The notes: generated by a model from the letters alone, not told the origin. A stretch of DNA of 64,000 bases from Bin5 sp034422415 (GCA_965202955.1 OZ241871.1:2914001-2978000), one strand, 5' to 3'; shown: positions 18,885 to 28,264, numbered from the stretch's first letter. Numbers and translations are program-made.

Positions 18885-20411
18885 ATGTTAGCAAGAGTGC
18901 GTAGCTGCGCGATCGTCGGCCTGGACGCCGAACCGATCGAAGTCGAAGTCGATATAGCAAGCGGACTGGAACGACTAACTGTTGTCGGCCTGCCCAGTGC
19001 AGCTGTGCGCGAAAGCGGAGAACGGGTTCGTTCGGCCATTGCCAACAGCGGCTTTTTCTACCCGCAGCACCGCCTGACGGTCAACCTTGCGCCGGCGGAC
19101 CTGCGCAAAGAAGGCCCCGCCTACGACCTGCCGATCGCGCTCGGCATAATGGCAGCTTCCCGGCAGGTGTTGGCTGACGTTGAGGACGCGTTGGTCGTCG
19201 GCGAACTGGGTCTGGATGGCTCAGTACGCCATGTGAACGGGGCGCTTTCGATGGCGGCGATGGCCCAACAACGCGGCTTCCGCCGCCTGTTCGTTCCTGA
19301 AGCCAACGCATCCGAGGCCGCCCTCATCGAAGGCATCGACGTCTACCCGGTCTCCCATCTTAAAGACATCATGGGCCATTTGACCGGACAGAACGAGATC
19401 CCCTGCCAGAACGCGACCACGTTCAGCGTCGAGGAGGAGGTCGTCTATCCTGTCGATTTCAAGGATATCCGCGGTCAGGAACACGCCAAGCGCGCCTTCG
19501 AGGTCGCCTGTGCCGGCAGCCACAACGTACGCATGGTAGGGCCGCCCGGCAGCGGAAAGACTTTGATAGCGCGCGCCCTGCCGTCGATTCTGCCCGCTGC
19601 GGGCCTGCGCGAATCGCTCGAGATCACCCGCATCTATTCGGTTGCAGGCGAACTTGACGGCGTTGGTCCGCTGGTTCGCGCCCGCCCCTTTCGCGCCCCG
19701 CATCACACAATCAGCCACGCCGGCATGGTCGGTGGTGGACGCGTGCCCCGCCCCGGTGAAATCAGTCTGGCACACCGCGGCGTCCTTTTCCTCGACGAGT
19801 TGCCGGAGTTCGGTTCCAAGAATCTGGAGAGCCTCCGCCAGCCGCTCGAAGACAAGGTCGTGACCATTAGCCGCGCGGCCGGCACGCTTTCATTCCCCGC
19901 CAATTTCATGTTCGTGGCCGCCATGAACCCCTGCCCCTGCGGCTATTTCGGCGACGAGCGCAGACCGTGTAACTGTTCGATGATGACAGTGCAGCGCTAC
20001 CAGGGTCGCATCAGCGGGCCCCTGATTGATCGCATCGACATCCATGTGGACGTGGCGCGCGTGCCGGTGGAAAAGCTGTCGAGCCTCGACGGCGGCGAGC
20101 CTTCCGCGCAACTGCGGCAACGCGTGGAGCGGGCGCGCGCCCGTCAACAGGCCCGCTTTGCCCAGCTGGGCAAGACCAACGTCGTCGTAAACGGGGATAT
20201 GGGCCCTGGGGAGGTACAGCGTTTCTGTTCGCTGAAGGAGCCGGGCAAAAAGCTGATGACGGCAGCCGTGCGCCAAATGGACCTGAGCGCCCGCGCCTAT
20301 CATCGCGTCCTCAAACTGGCGCGCACCATAGCCGACCTTGCCGGTGAAGATGAGATCGACACGCCGCACCTTGCCGAAGCCCTGCAGTATCGGGCGCGGG
20401 CGACAATTTGA
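18885..20411 (+). CDS. comM: ComM/YifB-family Mg-chelatase-like AAA+ ATPase
   Basis: ComM is a hexameric helicase that promotes branch migration during natural transformation and recombination; the family is widespread also in non-competent bacteria. The 508 residues comprise an N-terminal S5-like domain (MLARVRSCAIVGLDAEPIEVEVD and VGLPSAAVRESGERVRSA), the AAA core with Walker A GPPGSGKTLIA near residue 220 and Walker B GVLFLDELPEF near 300, a Cys-rich insertion MNPCPCGYFGDERRPCNC, and the C-terminal Mg-chelatase domain. A GGGAGG ribosome site precedes the ATG. Length and motifs are complete. Confidence 0.95.
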   Translation: MLARVRSCAIVGLDAEPIEVEVDIASGLERLTVVGLPSAAVRESGERVRSAIANSGFFYPQHRLTVNLAPADLRKEGPAYDLPIALGIMAASRQVLADVEDALVVGELGLDGSVRHVNGALSMAAMAQQRGFRRLFVPEANASEAALIEGIDVYPVSHLKDIMGHLTGQNEIPCQNATTFSVEEEVVYPVDFKDIRGQEHAKRAFEVACAGSHNVRMVGPPGSGKTLIARALPSILPAAGLRESLEITRIYSVAGELDGVGPLVRARPFRAPHHTISHAGMVGGGRVPRPGEISLAHRGVLFLDELPEFGSKNLESLRQPLEDKVVTISRAAGTLSFPANFMFVAAMNPCPCGYFGDERRPCNCSMMTVQRYQGRISGPLIDRIDIHVDVARVPVEKLSSLDGGEPSAQLRQRVERARARQQARFAQLGKTNVVVNGDMGPGEVQRFCSLKEPGKKLMTAAVRQMDLSARAYHRVLKLARTIADLAGEDEIDTPHLAEALQYRARATI

Positions 20412-20888
20412 CACTTCGTAGCTAAGCGTTGAACAGTCGTTTGAGAGTCTACTCGGCCGCTCGGCCTCTTGCACCTGCCAGCCGGATTTGACGCGGCCCG
20501 CGAGGATGTGGTATACACATCGTAGTCAAATCGTAGAGGCTGCGTATACTTTTGGCGTCGTTCAGCCCAAGTCTCCCGTCTGCCTCCAGCGCGGTCTGGC
20601 TCGTCTGGACATCTGCCCCGCACATGCCTCAATGACGAGATTGGACGAAGATCGACCCGGAAAGGCGGCTTGTTGGTGTCGTTTATCCGTCGGATAAATC
20701 GGTTGCAGGACCCCTTTCCACCAGGGGCTTGTCGTTGTTCAGTCAGTTCTGAAGTCAACCACCCGTCTCCACCGGAAGCGCTCGCAGAACCCCGCTGGCT
20801 CGCATCGGTGACATTGTTGGTTTTATCCACGCGGTTTGCGTCCGGAACGACGGACGCATCGCATCAAAAGAGAAGGAGAGTTGAAACA
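20412..20888 (+). promoter_or_regulatory. Leader region of the ABC transporter genes
   Basis: These 477 bp precede the first lipoprotein gene. They hold a perfect odd-centred palindrome at 20682-20698 and a CCCCT/AGGGG hairpin at 20711-20727. No gene is visible. The length suggests a regulated promoter region or a long mRNA leader. Confidence 0.5.
20682..20698. promoter_or_regulatory. Candidate operator palindrome upstream of the ABC transporter
   Basis: TTTATCCGTCGGATAAA is a perfect palindrome with 8-bp arms around one central base. It lies 190 bp before the lipoprotein start. The form fits a dimeric repressor site. No regulator gene is adjacent. Confidence 0.5.
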
Positions 20889-22616
20889 ATGAGGATTTCT
20901 CGCAAGACCGTTGGAATCGTCCTCTCTCTTGTCATGCTGCTCTGGCTGCTCGCGGCCTGCGCCGCGCCGGCCGACACGGCGCCGGCAGAGATGGAGGAGG
21001 AGGAGATGAAGGAAGAGATGGCGGAAGAGCCCGCCGAGCCCTGGTACGATGAGGCAGACGTTGACAGCACCACGATCCACGTCTGTACAGATTCACCGCC
21101 CAAGCAGGGCGGCGAGATCGTCGTCGCCGGCGCCGCCGGTGCCATGACCGGGGGCAACTGGTTCACCTTCAGCGCGCGCGATGACTATATCTTCAGCCAG
21201 CTGATCGACCGCGACACCGATGCGGTCTCGATCCATCCTGACGTGGCAACGAGCTGGGAGGTCTCCGAAGATGGCCTCACCTATACCTTCCACCTGCGCG
21301 ACGACGTAAGCTTCCACGACGGCGAGCCGCTCACCGCCGAGGACGTCAAGTATTCGCTGCAGATGTTCTTCCACCCTGATACCGGCGCTTCGCATGGTCG
21401 CACCTCCGGCTTGGACCAGCTGGAAGGCGCTGAAGCCTTCGAAAACGGCGAGGCCGACGAGATCTCCGGCATCAAGGTCCTGGACGACTACACCGTCGAG
21501 TTGAACCTTGTGCGACCCCGAAGCAGCGTTCTCAGCAACATGGCCGCCTTCAACATCTGGCCCAAGCATCTGCTCGAGGGTGTTCCCTACACCGACCTGG
21601 TGGACACCGAATATGCCGTCCGCAATCCGGTCGGCTCCGGCCCGTTCAAGATGGGTGACTTCGAGCCGGACCAGTTCTACATCCTCAACGCCAACGAGGA
21701 CTACTACGACGGTCGCCCCTACCTTGACCGCATCATCTTCCGCATCGGCCTGGGTGGCGCGACCGCCTTTGCCGCGCTTGAGAACGGCGAGGTTCACATG
21801 GCCGGCCGCGTGACCGCAGTCGAATATGAGCGCTACAAGGACGACCCCAACATCGTTCTTCTCGGTGGTCAGCTCGGCGGTGGCATGACCGTCTGGGCCA
21901 ACCACAACCGGCCTCTCTGGCAGGATGCTCGCGTGCGGCAGGCGCTCCTCTACGCGCTCGACCGCGAGTCGATGGCCGAGGCCTACTACGGCGAGCTGGC
22001 CGAGGTCCTCCATCTGCGGCTCACCAATCCCGAATTCGTAAGTCCAAACATCACCAAGTACGAGTACAACCCCGACAGGGCGCGCGAACTGCTGGCCGAG
22101 GCCAGCTGGGATTCGGAGCAGGAAGTCAGCTTCGTAACCTACTACCAGGATGATCAGAACAAGCGCATCCATGCCGCCATGCAGCAGTTCTGGGCCGATG
22201 TCGGCATCAAGGTCGATCTGGTCTATCTCGACGGCCCCGCCTGGGTTGCTCGCGTCTATGACAACGACGAATTCGACCTCTCCTACGGCTGTTGTGGCTG
22301 GTTCAATCCCGACCAGCTGCGCCTCTCGCTCGGCTGCGACCGCAGCTGGCCGGCGGGCCGCAACGTAGGCCACTACTGCAACGAGGAGTTCGACGCGTTG
22401 TCCGAAGCAGCTATGTCCGAGCCCGACCCCGAGAAGCGCAAGGAGATGCTGTACCAGGCGACCGAGATCATCACCGCAGAGGCCGGCGAGATTCCCGTCT
22501 TCTGGCCGACGCGTTTCTCGGCCTTCAGCGCCGACGTCTGCAACAACGTCTACCGCCAGCTGGACGAGCCCTTTGCCGAGCGTTACCCGGCAAATTGGTA
22601 CCTGGCCGGAGAGTAA
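20889..22616 (+). CDS. ABC transporter substrate-binding lipoprotein, family 5 (first copy)
   Basis: An extracellular solute-binding protein of the peptide/nickel/oligosaccharide (DppA/OppA) family, 575 residues. The signal peptide MRISRKTVGIVLSLVMLL ends in the lipobox LLAAC, so the mature protein is lipid-anchored at Cys 22 or so, followed by a very acidic linker (EEEEMKEEMAEE), common in Chloroflexota. The binding core has the family signature region LTYTFHLRDDVSFHDGEPLTAEDVKYS. The start at 20889 is fixed by the GAAGGAGAG ribosome site and the signal peptide. The second copy at 23078 has the same length and is nearly identical through most of the core. Permeases follow; no ATPase gene is near. 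Confidence 0.95.
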   Translation: MRISRKTVGIVLSLVMLLWLLAACAAPADTAPAEMEEEEMKEEMAEEPAEPWYDEADVDSTTIHVCTDSPPKQGGEIVVAGAAGAMTGGNWFTFSARDDYIFSQLIDRDTDAVSIHPDVATSWEVSEDGLTYTFHLRDDVSFHDGEPLTAEDVKYSLQMFFHPDTGASHGRTSGLDQLEGAEAFENGEADEISGIKVLDDYTVELNLVRPRSSVLSNMAAFNIWPKHLLEGVPYTDLVDTEYAVRNPVGSGPFKMGDFEPDQFYILNANEDYYDGRPYLDRIIFRIGLGGATAFAALENGEVHMAGRVTAVEYERYKDDPNIVLLGGQLGGGMTVWANHNRPLWQDARVRQALLYALDRESMAEAYYGELAEVLHLRLTNPEFVSPNITKYEYNPDRARELLAEASWDSEQEVSFVTYYQDDQNKRIHAAMQQFWADVGIKVDLVYLDGPAWVARVYDNDEFDLSYGCCGWFNPDQLRLSLGCDRSWPAGRNVGHYCNEEFDALSEAAMSEPDPEKRKEMLYQATEIITAEAGEIPVFWPTRFSAFSADVCNNVYRQLDEPFAERYPANWYLAGE

Positions 22617-23077
22617 GAACTGCTGTCCTTAACGGTCAGTGGATAGTGGGTTGCAGACCTGCTGTCCACTGGCCCCCGTCAAGCGTTCACGGACCGCAAA
22701 GCCGCCCCGTAATCTGTTCTTTCGGCGCCGCATTCAAAAGTCATCGTCCTTCGCATCCGGAAAGAGTTTTGCACAACCTGAGCATGTGATGTCACAGAGG
22801 TTACAGGTCGTAATGGCTGTGTAGGCGGCCGTTCGTTTACGACTGCGACCTCTGGTCGTTCTTTCAGCCGTGATTCGTCCTTGTTCCACCGATTCGCGTT
22901 TCCGTCCTCGTTTGTCCGGCAGGCCCGGGAGCAATCCCATCCAGTCGACCGTCCGTCTCGTTCGACCGCGATAGAAACGATTGCTGCTCGGCCACCGACA
23001 ACGTGATTGGATTCACGCACCCGGCTCGCGCCCGCACTACCGGGCCCATCGCAACTATGACAAGGAGGGTTTGAACG
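22617..23077 (+). promoter_or_regulatory. Spacer between the two lipoprotein genes, with a hairpin
   Basis: These 461 bp hold a hairpin with arms CAGTGGA (22637-22643) and TCCACTG (22665-22671) just after the first lipoprotein gene. The same arms recur in the hairpin after the second copy. The rest shows no gene. It probably also contains a separate promoter for the second lipoprotein gene. Confidence 0.45.
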
Positions 23078-24805
23078 ATGTCTTTCACAGCAAAGAAGGT
23101 TGGATTCGTCCTGTTCCTGCTCCTGCTGGTTGGATTGCTCGCAGCCTGCGCCGCGCCGGCCGCGACCGATTCGGCAGAGATGGAAGAGGAGGAAATGCAG
23201 GAAGAGACTGCAGCCGAGCCCGAGGAGCTCTGGTACGATCCGGCTGACGTCGGCAGCTCGACCATCAACGTCTGCCCCGATTCACCGCCCAAATATGGCG
23301 GCGAGGTGATCATCGCTGGCGCCGCCGGCGCCATGACCGGCAGCAACTGGTTCATCTTCTCGGCCGCAGACCCCTACCTTTGGAACCAGCTGATCGACCG
23401 CGACACCGATGCTGTCACCATTCATCCCGACGTTGCCACAAGCTGGGAAGTTTCCGATGACGGCCTCACCTATACCTTCCATCTGCGCGATGATGTTCGC
23501 TTCCACGACGGCGAGCCGCTGACCGCCGAGGACGTCAAGTATTCGCTGGAGATCTTCTTCCATCCCGATACCGGCGCCTCCCACGGCCGCACCTCGGGGC
23601 TGGACCAGCTGGTCGGCGCCGAGGCCTTTGAAAACGGCGAAGCCGATGACATTTCCGGCATCAAGGTTCTGGACGACTACACCCTTGAGCTGAACCTGGT
23701 GCGGGCGCGCAGCAGCGTGCTCAACAACATGGCCTCCTTCAACATCTGGCCGAAGCATCTGCTCGATGGAATCCCCTTCGCCGAGCTGGGCGATTCGGAG
23801 TATGCGGTCCGCAATCCGGTCGGCTCCGGCCCCTTTGTCATGGGTGAGTTCGAGCCGGACCAGTACTATATCCTCGAAGCCAACGAGGACTACTACGCCG
23901 GCCGCCCCTACATCGACCGCATCATCTTCCGCATCGGCCTGTCCGGCGCGACCGCCTTCGCCGCGCTTGAAAACGGCGAGGTTCACATGGCCGGCCGCGT
24001 CACAGCCGTCGAATATGAGCGCTACAAGGACGACCCCGATATCGTTCTGCTTGGCGGCCTGCTCGCAGGCGGCATGACCGTCTGGGCCAACCAGCACAAA
24101 CCCCTGTGGCAGGATGCTCGCGTGCGGCAGGCCCTCATCCATGCGCTTGACCGCGAGTCGATGGCCGAAGCCTACTACGGCGACCTGGCCGAGGTGCTCC
24201 ATCTTCGCATGACAAATCCCGAATTCGTAAGCCCCAATATCACCAAGTACGACTACGATCCGGACAGGGCGCGCGAGCTGCTGGCCGAGGCCGGCTGGGA
24301 TACGGAGCAGGAGGTCAACTTCGTCACCTACTACCAGGATGACCAGAACAAGCGCATCCACGCGGCCATGCAGCAGTACTGGGCCGAAGTCGGCGTCGAT
24401 GTCGAACTGGTCTATCTCGACGGCCCCTCCTGGGTTGCCCGCGTCTATGACAACGACGACTTCGACCTCTCCTACGGCTGCTGCGGCTGGTTCAATCCCG
24501 ACCAGCTGCGCCTCTCGCTCGGCTGCGACCGCAGCTGGCCGGCGGGCCGCAACGTAGGCCACTACTGCAACGAGGAGTTCGACGCACTGTCAGAAGGCGC
24601 CATGTCCGAGCCAGACCCTGAAAAACGTAAGGAGATGATCTATCGAGCAACCGAGATCATCACCGCGGAGGCCGGCGAAATCCCCGTCTTCTGGCCGACG
24701 CGCTACTTCGCTTTCAGCGCCGATGTGTGCAACAATACCTGGCGCCAGCTGGATAATCCTTATGCTGACCGCTACCCGAACAGGTGGTATCTGGCCGGAG
24801 AGTAA
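23078..24805 (+). CDS. ABC transporter substrate-binding lipoprotein, family 5 (second copy)
   Basis: A 575-residue paralog of the preceding lipoprotein. It has its own signal peptide and lipobox (MSFTAKKVGFVLFLLLLVGLL then AAC), an acidic linker and the same core, including YGCCGWFNPDQLRLSLGC near residue 465, which is identical in both copies. Differences concentrate in the signal peptide, the linker and scattered core positions such as ASFNIWPKHLLDGIPFAELGDSEY versus the first copy. AAGGAGGG precedes the ATG. Two copies next to one permease pair suggest two related ligands or differential expression. Confidence 0.95.
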   Translation: MSFTAKKVGFVLFLLLLVGLLAACAAPAATDSAEMEEEEMQEETAAEPEELWYDPADVGSSTINVCPDSPPKYGGEVIIAGAAGAMTGSNWFIFSAADPYLWNQLIDRDTDAVTIHPDVATSWEVSDDGLTYTFHLRDDVRFHDGEPLTAEDVKYSLEIFFHPDTGASHGRTSGLDQLVGAEAFENGEADDISGIKVLDDYTLELNLVRARSSVLNNMASFNIWPKHLLDGIPFAELGDSEYAVRNPVGSGPFVMGEFEPDQYYILEANEDYYAGRPYIDRIIFRIGLSGATAFAALENGEVHMAGRVTAVEYERYKDDPDIVLLGGLLAGGMTVWANQHKPLWQDARVRQALIHALDRESMAEAYYGDLAEVLHLRMTNPEFVSPNITKYDYDPDRARELLAEAGWDTEQEVNFVTYYQDDQNKRIHAAMQQYWAEVGVDVELVYLDGPSWVARVYDNDDFDLSYGCCGWFNPDQLRLSLGCDRSWPAGRNVGHYCNEEFDALSEGAMSEPDPEKRKEMIYRATEIITAEAGEIPVFWPTRYFAFSADVCNNTWRQLDNPYADRYPNRWYLAGE

Positions 24806-24825
24806 GAAGAGCAACGACTAGTGCT

Positions 24826-24860
24826 CAGTGGATGGCGGTCAGATAGACCGCCATCCACTG
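24826..24860 (+). terminator. Strong intercistronic hairpin between lipoprotein and permease genes
   Basis: CAGTGGATGGCGGTC (24826-24840), a 5-nt loop and its exact complement (24846-24860) make a perfect 15-bp stem. No T-run follows. It lies 20 bp after the lipoprotein stop and 37 bp before the permease start. Such hairpins commonly stabilise the binding-protein mRNA or lower permease expression. Confidence 0.65.
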
Positions 24861-24896
24861 GCTCGTATCCACCCTTTACCCGTTCCGATACTGCCT

Positions 24897-25880
24897 ATGA
24901 ACCGCTACATCCTGCGCCGCCTCGTCCAGATGCTGCCCGTGCTGTTCGGGATCACGATCATCACCTTCACCTTCACTGAACTGGCGCCGGGCGACGCCGT
25001 CTCTGCCATGATCCTGATGGACTTCGAGACCGGGGCCGGCGGCGACGAAGGCTCGCACGCCGAAAAGCTGCGCGAAAAGTACGGGCTCGACCAACCCGCG
25101 CCCATCCGCTATCTGCAATGGATGGGCGGCCTCTTCCAGGGCAACCTCGGCGTGCGCATCCGCAGCAAGATCCCGGTCAGCGAGGAGATCGCGCGCCGCC
25201 TGCCGGCCACGCTGCGCCTGATGGCCGCAGCCATGGTGATCTCCGTCGTCCTGGGCATTCCGCTCGGCATCTTTTCGGCGTTGAAACAGTACACGCCGCC
25301 CGACTATGCACTGACCTTCCTGGCCTTTATCGGCATCTCCATCCCCGGATTTTTTGCCGCGATAGCCGCGATCTATCTTTTTTCGCTCAAATTTGGATGG
25401 TTGCCGACCAGCGGCTATTCCTCCATCGGCAAGGATTTCGGCTTCTGGGGCACGATAGTCGACCGGCTCCGCTATCTGGCGCTGCCCGCCCTCGTGCTGG
25501 GCCTGGAAACGACGGCCGGGATCATGCGCTACACGCGTTCCAGCGTGCTCGAGGTCGTACGGCTCGACTACGTCACCGTCGCCCGCAGCAAAGGGCTGAG
25601 CGAAAAAGTGGTCATTTTCCGCCATACCCTGCGCAACGCCCTTCTGCCGGTAATCACAATCATCGGCCTGCGCCTGCCCAGCCTCTTCGGCGGCGCAATC
25701 ATCATCGAGACCATCTTCAACTGGCCCGGTATGGGCATTCTCTATCTGGACGGCGTCGCAACGCGAGACTACCCTCTGATTATGGGAATGGTCCTTGTCT
25801 CCGCCCTGACCATCGTCGCCAGCAACCTGATAACAGATCTCACCTACGGAACGATCGATCCACGCATCCGCTACGAATAG
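24897..25880 (+). CDS. ABC transporter permease, DppB-like
   Basis: The first inner-membrane permease of a peptide/oligosaccharide-type ABC importer, 327 residues with about six helices. It begins MNRYILRRLVQMLPVLFGITIITF, the typical DppB N-terminus, which fixes the start at 24897. The periplasmic loop LREKYGLDQPAPIRYLQW is family-typical, and the cytoplasmic EAA-type loop is in YVTVARSKGLSEKVVIFRHTLRNALLP, which docks onto the ATPase. It is 83 bp upstream of the DppC-like partner. No ATPase gene accompanies the pair. Confidence 0.94.
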   Translation: MNRYILRRLVQMLPVLFGITIITFTFTELAPGDAVSAMILMDFETGAGGDEGSHAEKLREKYGLDQPAPIRYLQWMGGLFQGNLGVRIRSKIPVSEEIARRLPATLRLMAAAMVISVVLGIPLGIFSALKQYTPPDYALTFLAFIGISIPGFFAAIAAIYLFSLKFGWLPTSGYSSIGKDFGFWGTIVDRLRYLALPALVLGLETTAGIMRYTRSSVLEVVRLDYVTVARSKGLSEKVVIFRHTLRNALLPVITIIGLRLPSLFGGAIIIETIFNWPGMGILYLDGVATRDYPLIMGMVLVSALTIVASNLITDLTYGTIDPRIRYE

Positions 25881-25963
25881 GTGAACAACTGTTCAGACGC
25901 CAGGCTCTGGGCAGACTCCTGGCTGCGGAATGCGCTGCCTGAACACCGGAAACCGGACGGACT

Positions 25964-26887
25964 ATGAGCGTTGAAGGAAAATCTGAAGGCCTCCAAGAGA
26001 TATCCTCCGCCCTCGGGTCGGACGAAGGCGGAGCCGCCGAACAGCGTCGCCGGGCCTGGCGTCGATTTCGCCGCCACAGACTGGCCCTGGCCAGCGCCGT
26101 CCTGATGGTCCTGTTTGTCGTCATGTTCTTTCCACTGGCCTCCATTGTGGCCCCGATCGACCCGGCCAAGATCGAGATCAAGGAGATCGGGCTGGCCCCC
26201 GGGCCCGGCCACCTGCTGGGCACCGACCTCACCGGGCGCGACGTGTGGAGCCGCGTCGTCTTCGGCGGCCGCGTTTCAATGTCGGTCGGAATCGTGGCTG
26301 TCGCACTCTACATCACCATCGGAACCATTCTCGGCAGCGTTTCGGGCTACTACGGCGGCCGCGCCGATGCCCTGATCATGCGCGTCACCGACACCGTCAT
26401 GGCCTTTCCGACGCTCATCATCCTGATCACAATCGTCTCCTTTATCGGGCCGGGTATCTACAACTCCATGCTCGCCATCGGCCTGATCGGGTGGACCGGG
26501 GTCGCCCGCCTGGTGCGCAGCCTCATCCTCTCGATCCGCGAAATGGACTATGTCATGGCCGCACACGCCGTCGGCGTCGAGCCGAAGTGGATCATCGTGC
26601 GCCACATCCTCCCCAACGTGGTCGCCCCCATCACCGTAGCCGCCAGCTTCGGCATCGCCAGCGCCATCCTGATCGAGGCCGGACTCAGCTTTCTCGGCCT
26701 GGGGGTTCAGGTGCCGACGCCCAGTTGGGGCAACATGCTCAACGAGGCCCGAAACATCTCGATTATTGAGGACATGCCCTGGTTCTGGGTTCCGCCCGGC
26801 CTCATGATCACCATCTGCGTCCTGTGTATCAACTTCATCGGCGACGGCCTGCGCGACGCACTCGACCCGCGCATGACCCTGGATTGA
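25964..26887 (+). CDS. ABC transporter permease, DppC-like
   Basis: The second permease, 307 residues. A cytosolic N-terminal tail rich in charged residues precedes the first helix (ALASAVLMVLFVVMFFPL). The HLLGTDLTGRDVWSRVVFGGR segment is a hallmark of DppC-type proteins, and the EAA loop reads MAAHAVGVEPKWIIVRHILPNVVAP. The C-terminus DGLRDALDPRM is also family-typical. It completes a heterodimer with the upstream permease. The next gene, a PhyH dioxygenase, follows 40 bp later and may be in the same transcript. Confidence 0.94.
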   Translation: MSVEGKSEGLQEISSALGSDEGGAAEQRRRAWRRFRRHRLALASAVLMVLFVVMFFPLASIVAPIDPAKIEIKEIGLAPGPGHLLGTDLTGRDVWSRVVFGGRVSMSVGIVAVALYITIGTILGSVSGYYGGRADALIMRVTDTVMAFPTLIILITIVSFIGPGIYNSMLAIGLIGWTGVARLVRSLILSIREMDYVMAAHAVGVEPKWIIVRHILPNVVAPITVAASFGIASAILIEAGLSFLGLGVQVPTPSWGNMLNEARNISIIEDMPWFWVPPGLMITICVLCINFIGDGLRDALDPRMTLD

Positions 26888-26927
26888 GCCGGTCAGACGC
26901 GCTTACCCGAGCGCATTGGAGGAAGAG

Positions 26928-27704
26928 ATGATTCTGACGCCTGAGCAAAAGGCCGCCTTTTGGCGCGACGGTTTCCTGCCCTATCCAACGCTGCTCGACG
27001 CCGACGAACTGGCACAGCTGCAGCAGCTGACCGAGGACATCGCCTTCGGCCGCGTCGAAGTTCCCGCCGATATCAAAGGGATCCCTGTCATCGAGAAGGA
27101 GGCGGTCGTAGCGCGCGGCGAGGTGCAGGCCGACTCCGCGCTCGACGAGTTGCGCAAGATTAACTTCCCGGCCTCTGTAAACGAGATCTTCCTCGCCGTC
27201 GCCAAAAAGCCGAAGCTCGTCGACCTCATCTCCGAACTGTTCGACGAGCCCGACATCAAGCTGCTCGGCGACCAGATCTTTATGAAGCCGCCCGGACATG
27301 GCTCCGTCAAGGAATATCACCAGGATACTGCCTCGTGGCCTTTCCTGATCCCCCAGAATCAGATCACCTGCTGGATCGCGCTCGATGAAGCCACGCTCGA
27401 AAACGGCTGCATACGTTGCATTCCCGGCAGCCAGAAATACGGCCTGCTTCAACTGAAGCATCTGCCCCAGCTGCTGACCGAAGAGATGAAAGCGCGCGAG
27501 GTGCCCGTACCCGTGCCCGCCGGCGGCTGCCTCCTCTTTCACAGCCTGAACCTGCACTACTCCAGCGCCAATACGTCCACAAAACGCCGCCGCGCCTGGG
27601 CCCTGCACTACATGATGGCCAAGACCAGAGACCTCAGCGCCCCCGACGAGGTCCACGTCGACTATATCTCCGTGCGCGGCAGGTCGTACCCGGGGTGTGT
27701 CTGA
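26928..27704 (+). CDS. Phytanoyl-CoA dioxygenase (PhyH) family protein (first)
   Basis: A non-heme Fe(II)/2-oxoglutarate-dependent oxygenase, 258 residues. The iron triad is visible: HQD in KEYHQDTASW and the distal His in FHSLNLHYSS, with the 2-oxoglutarate-binding Arg likely in KRRRAW. The start at 26928 follows GGAGGAA; an in-frame TTG at 26916 is less likely. PhyH proteins hydroxylate diverse small molecules; the substrate is not readable from sequence. A second PhyH at 28732 shares the layout (VSCWVALDDATVKNGC versus ITCWIALDEATLENGC). Placement behind ABC permeases suggests action on an imported compound. Confidence 0.93.
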   Translation: MILTPEQKAAFWRDGFLPYPTLLDADELAQLQQLTEDIAFGRVEVPADIKGIPVIEKEAVVARGEVQADSALDELRKINFPASVNEIFLAVAKKPKLVDLISELFDEPDIKLLGDQIFMKPPGHGSVKEYHQDTASWPFLIPQNQITCWIALDEATLENGCIRCIPGSQKYGLLQLKHLPQLLTEEMKAREVPVPVPAGGCLLFHSLNLHYSSANTSTKRRRAWALHYMMAKTRDLSAPDEVHVDYISVRGRSYPGCV

Positions 27705-28260
27705 GCTGATAGGCGGGGTGAACGTCGCCGCGCCCAAAAGGGCGCGAATCGCCCACACGCTCCTCGTTTTCCTGGGAATTGTCGCACTGGCTGCCAGCTG
27801 GCGCAGCGCCTCCAACTACATAAACTCGATCAAGAGCGTTCAGAGTCTCGAACTGGAACTGACCGACGTGCGCAGGGCCGAAGGAAGCAGCGATCGCCTC
27901 TTCCTGCATTTCAAGCTGCACAACCGCTCGCCGCTGCCGGTCCGTCTGAACAGCTATTTTTTCAATGTTTTCCTCGACGGCGAACGCATTGGCGGCAGCA
28001 ACAGCGCCTTTCTCGGCAGCGACCCCAATGTGGACCAGGCCCTGTACAGCCGCGCCTCCACCATCGAGCAGACCCTGCCTCCACACGGGCAGTTGGATTT
28101 GGCCTTCCCGCTCTTCGTTTTCGACCTGGACCGGATCATGGCCGCGCGCGCCCAGCGTTCCACGCCCTCTCGCTGGACGGTCGAGGCCGGCATACGACTG
28201 GTCCATCCCTACGGACGCGACGAGCGTTTGGTGCGGCTGGAAGCCGTCAAGGAGGAGTAG
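27697..28260 (+). CDS. Membrane-anchored protein with LEA2-like beta domain
   Basis: A 187-residue protein with an N-terminal membrane segment (ARIAHTLLVFLGIVALAASW) followed by a beta-rich domain. The pattern LELELTDVRR, LFLHFKLHNRSPLPVRLNSYFFNVFLDGERIG resembles LEA type 2 / water-stress domains, in which a small-molecule or protein interface is proposed. The start may be GTG at 27697, overlapping the PhyH stop by 8 bp, or GTG at 27718. The next gene starts 4 bp after its stop. Its function is unknown; it might be a periplasmic partner of the ABC system. Confidence 0.65.
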   Translation: MSELIGGVNVAAPKRARIAHTLLVFLGIVALAASWRSASNYINSIKSVQSLELELTDVRRAEGSSDRLFLHFKLHNRSPLPVRLNSYFFNVFLDGERIGGSNSAFLGSDPNVDQALYSRASTIEQTLPPHGQLDLAFPLFVFDLDRIMAARAQRSTPSRWTVEAGIRLVHPYGRDERLVRLEAVKEE

Positions 28261-28264
28261 GCCC

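Noticed and set aside
21093..24562. Two 426-codon antisense frames over the SBP genes
   Set aside because: They are equal because the SBP genes are duplicates; composition is that of a shadow frame.
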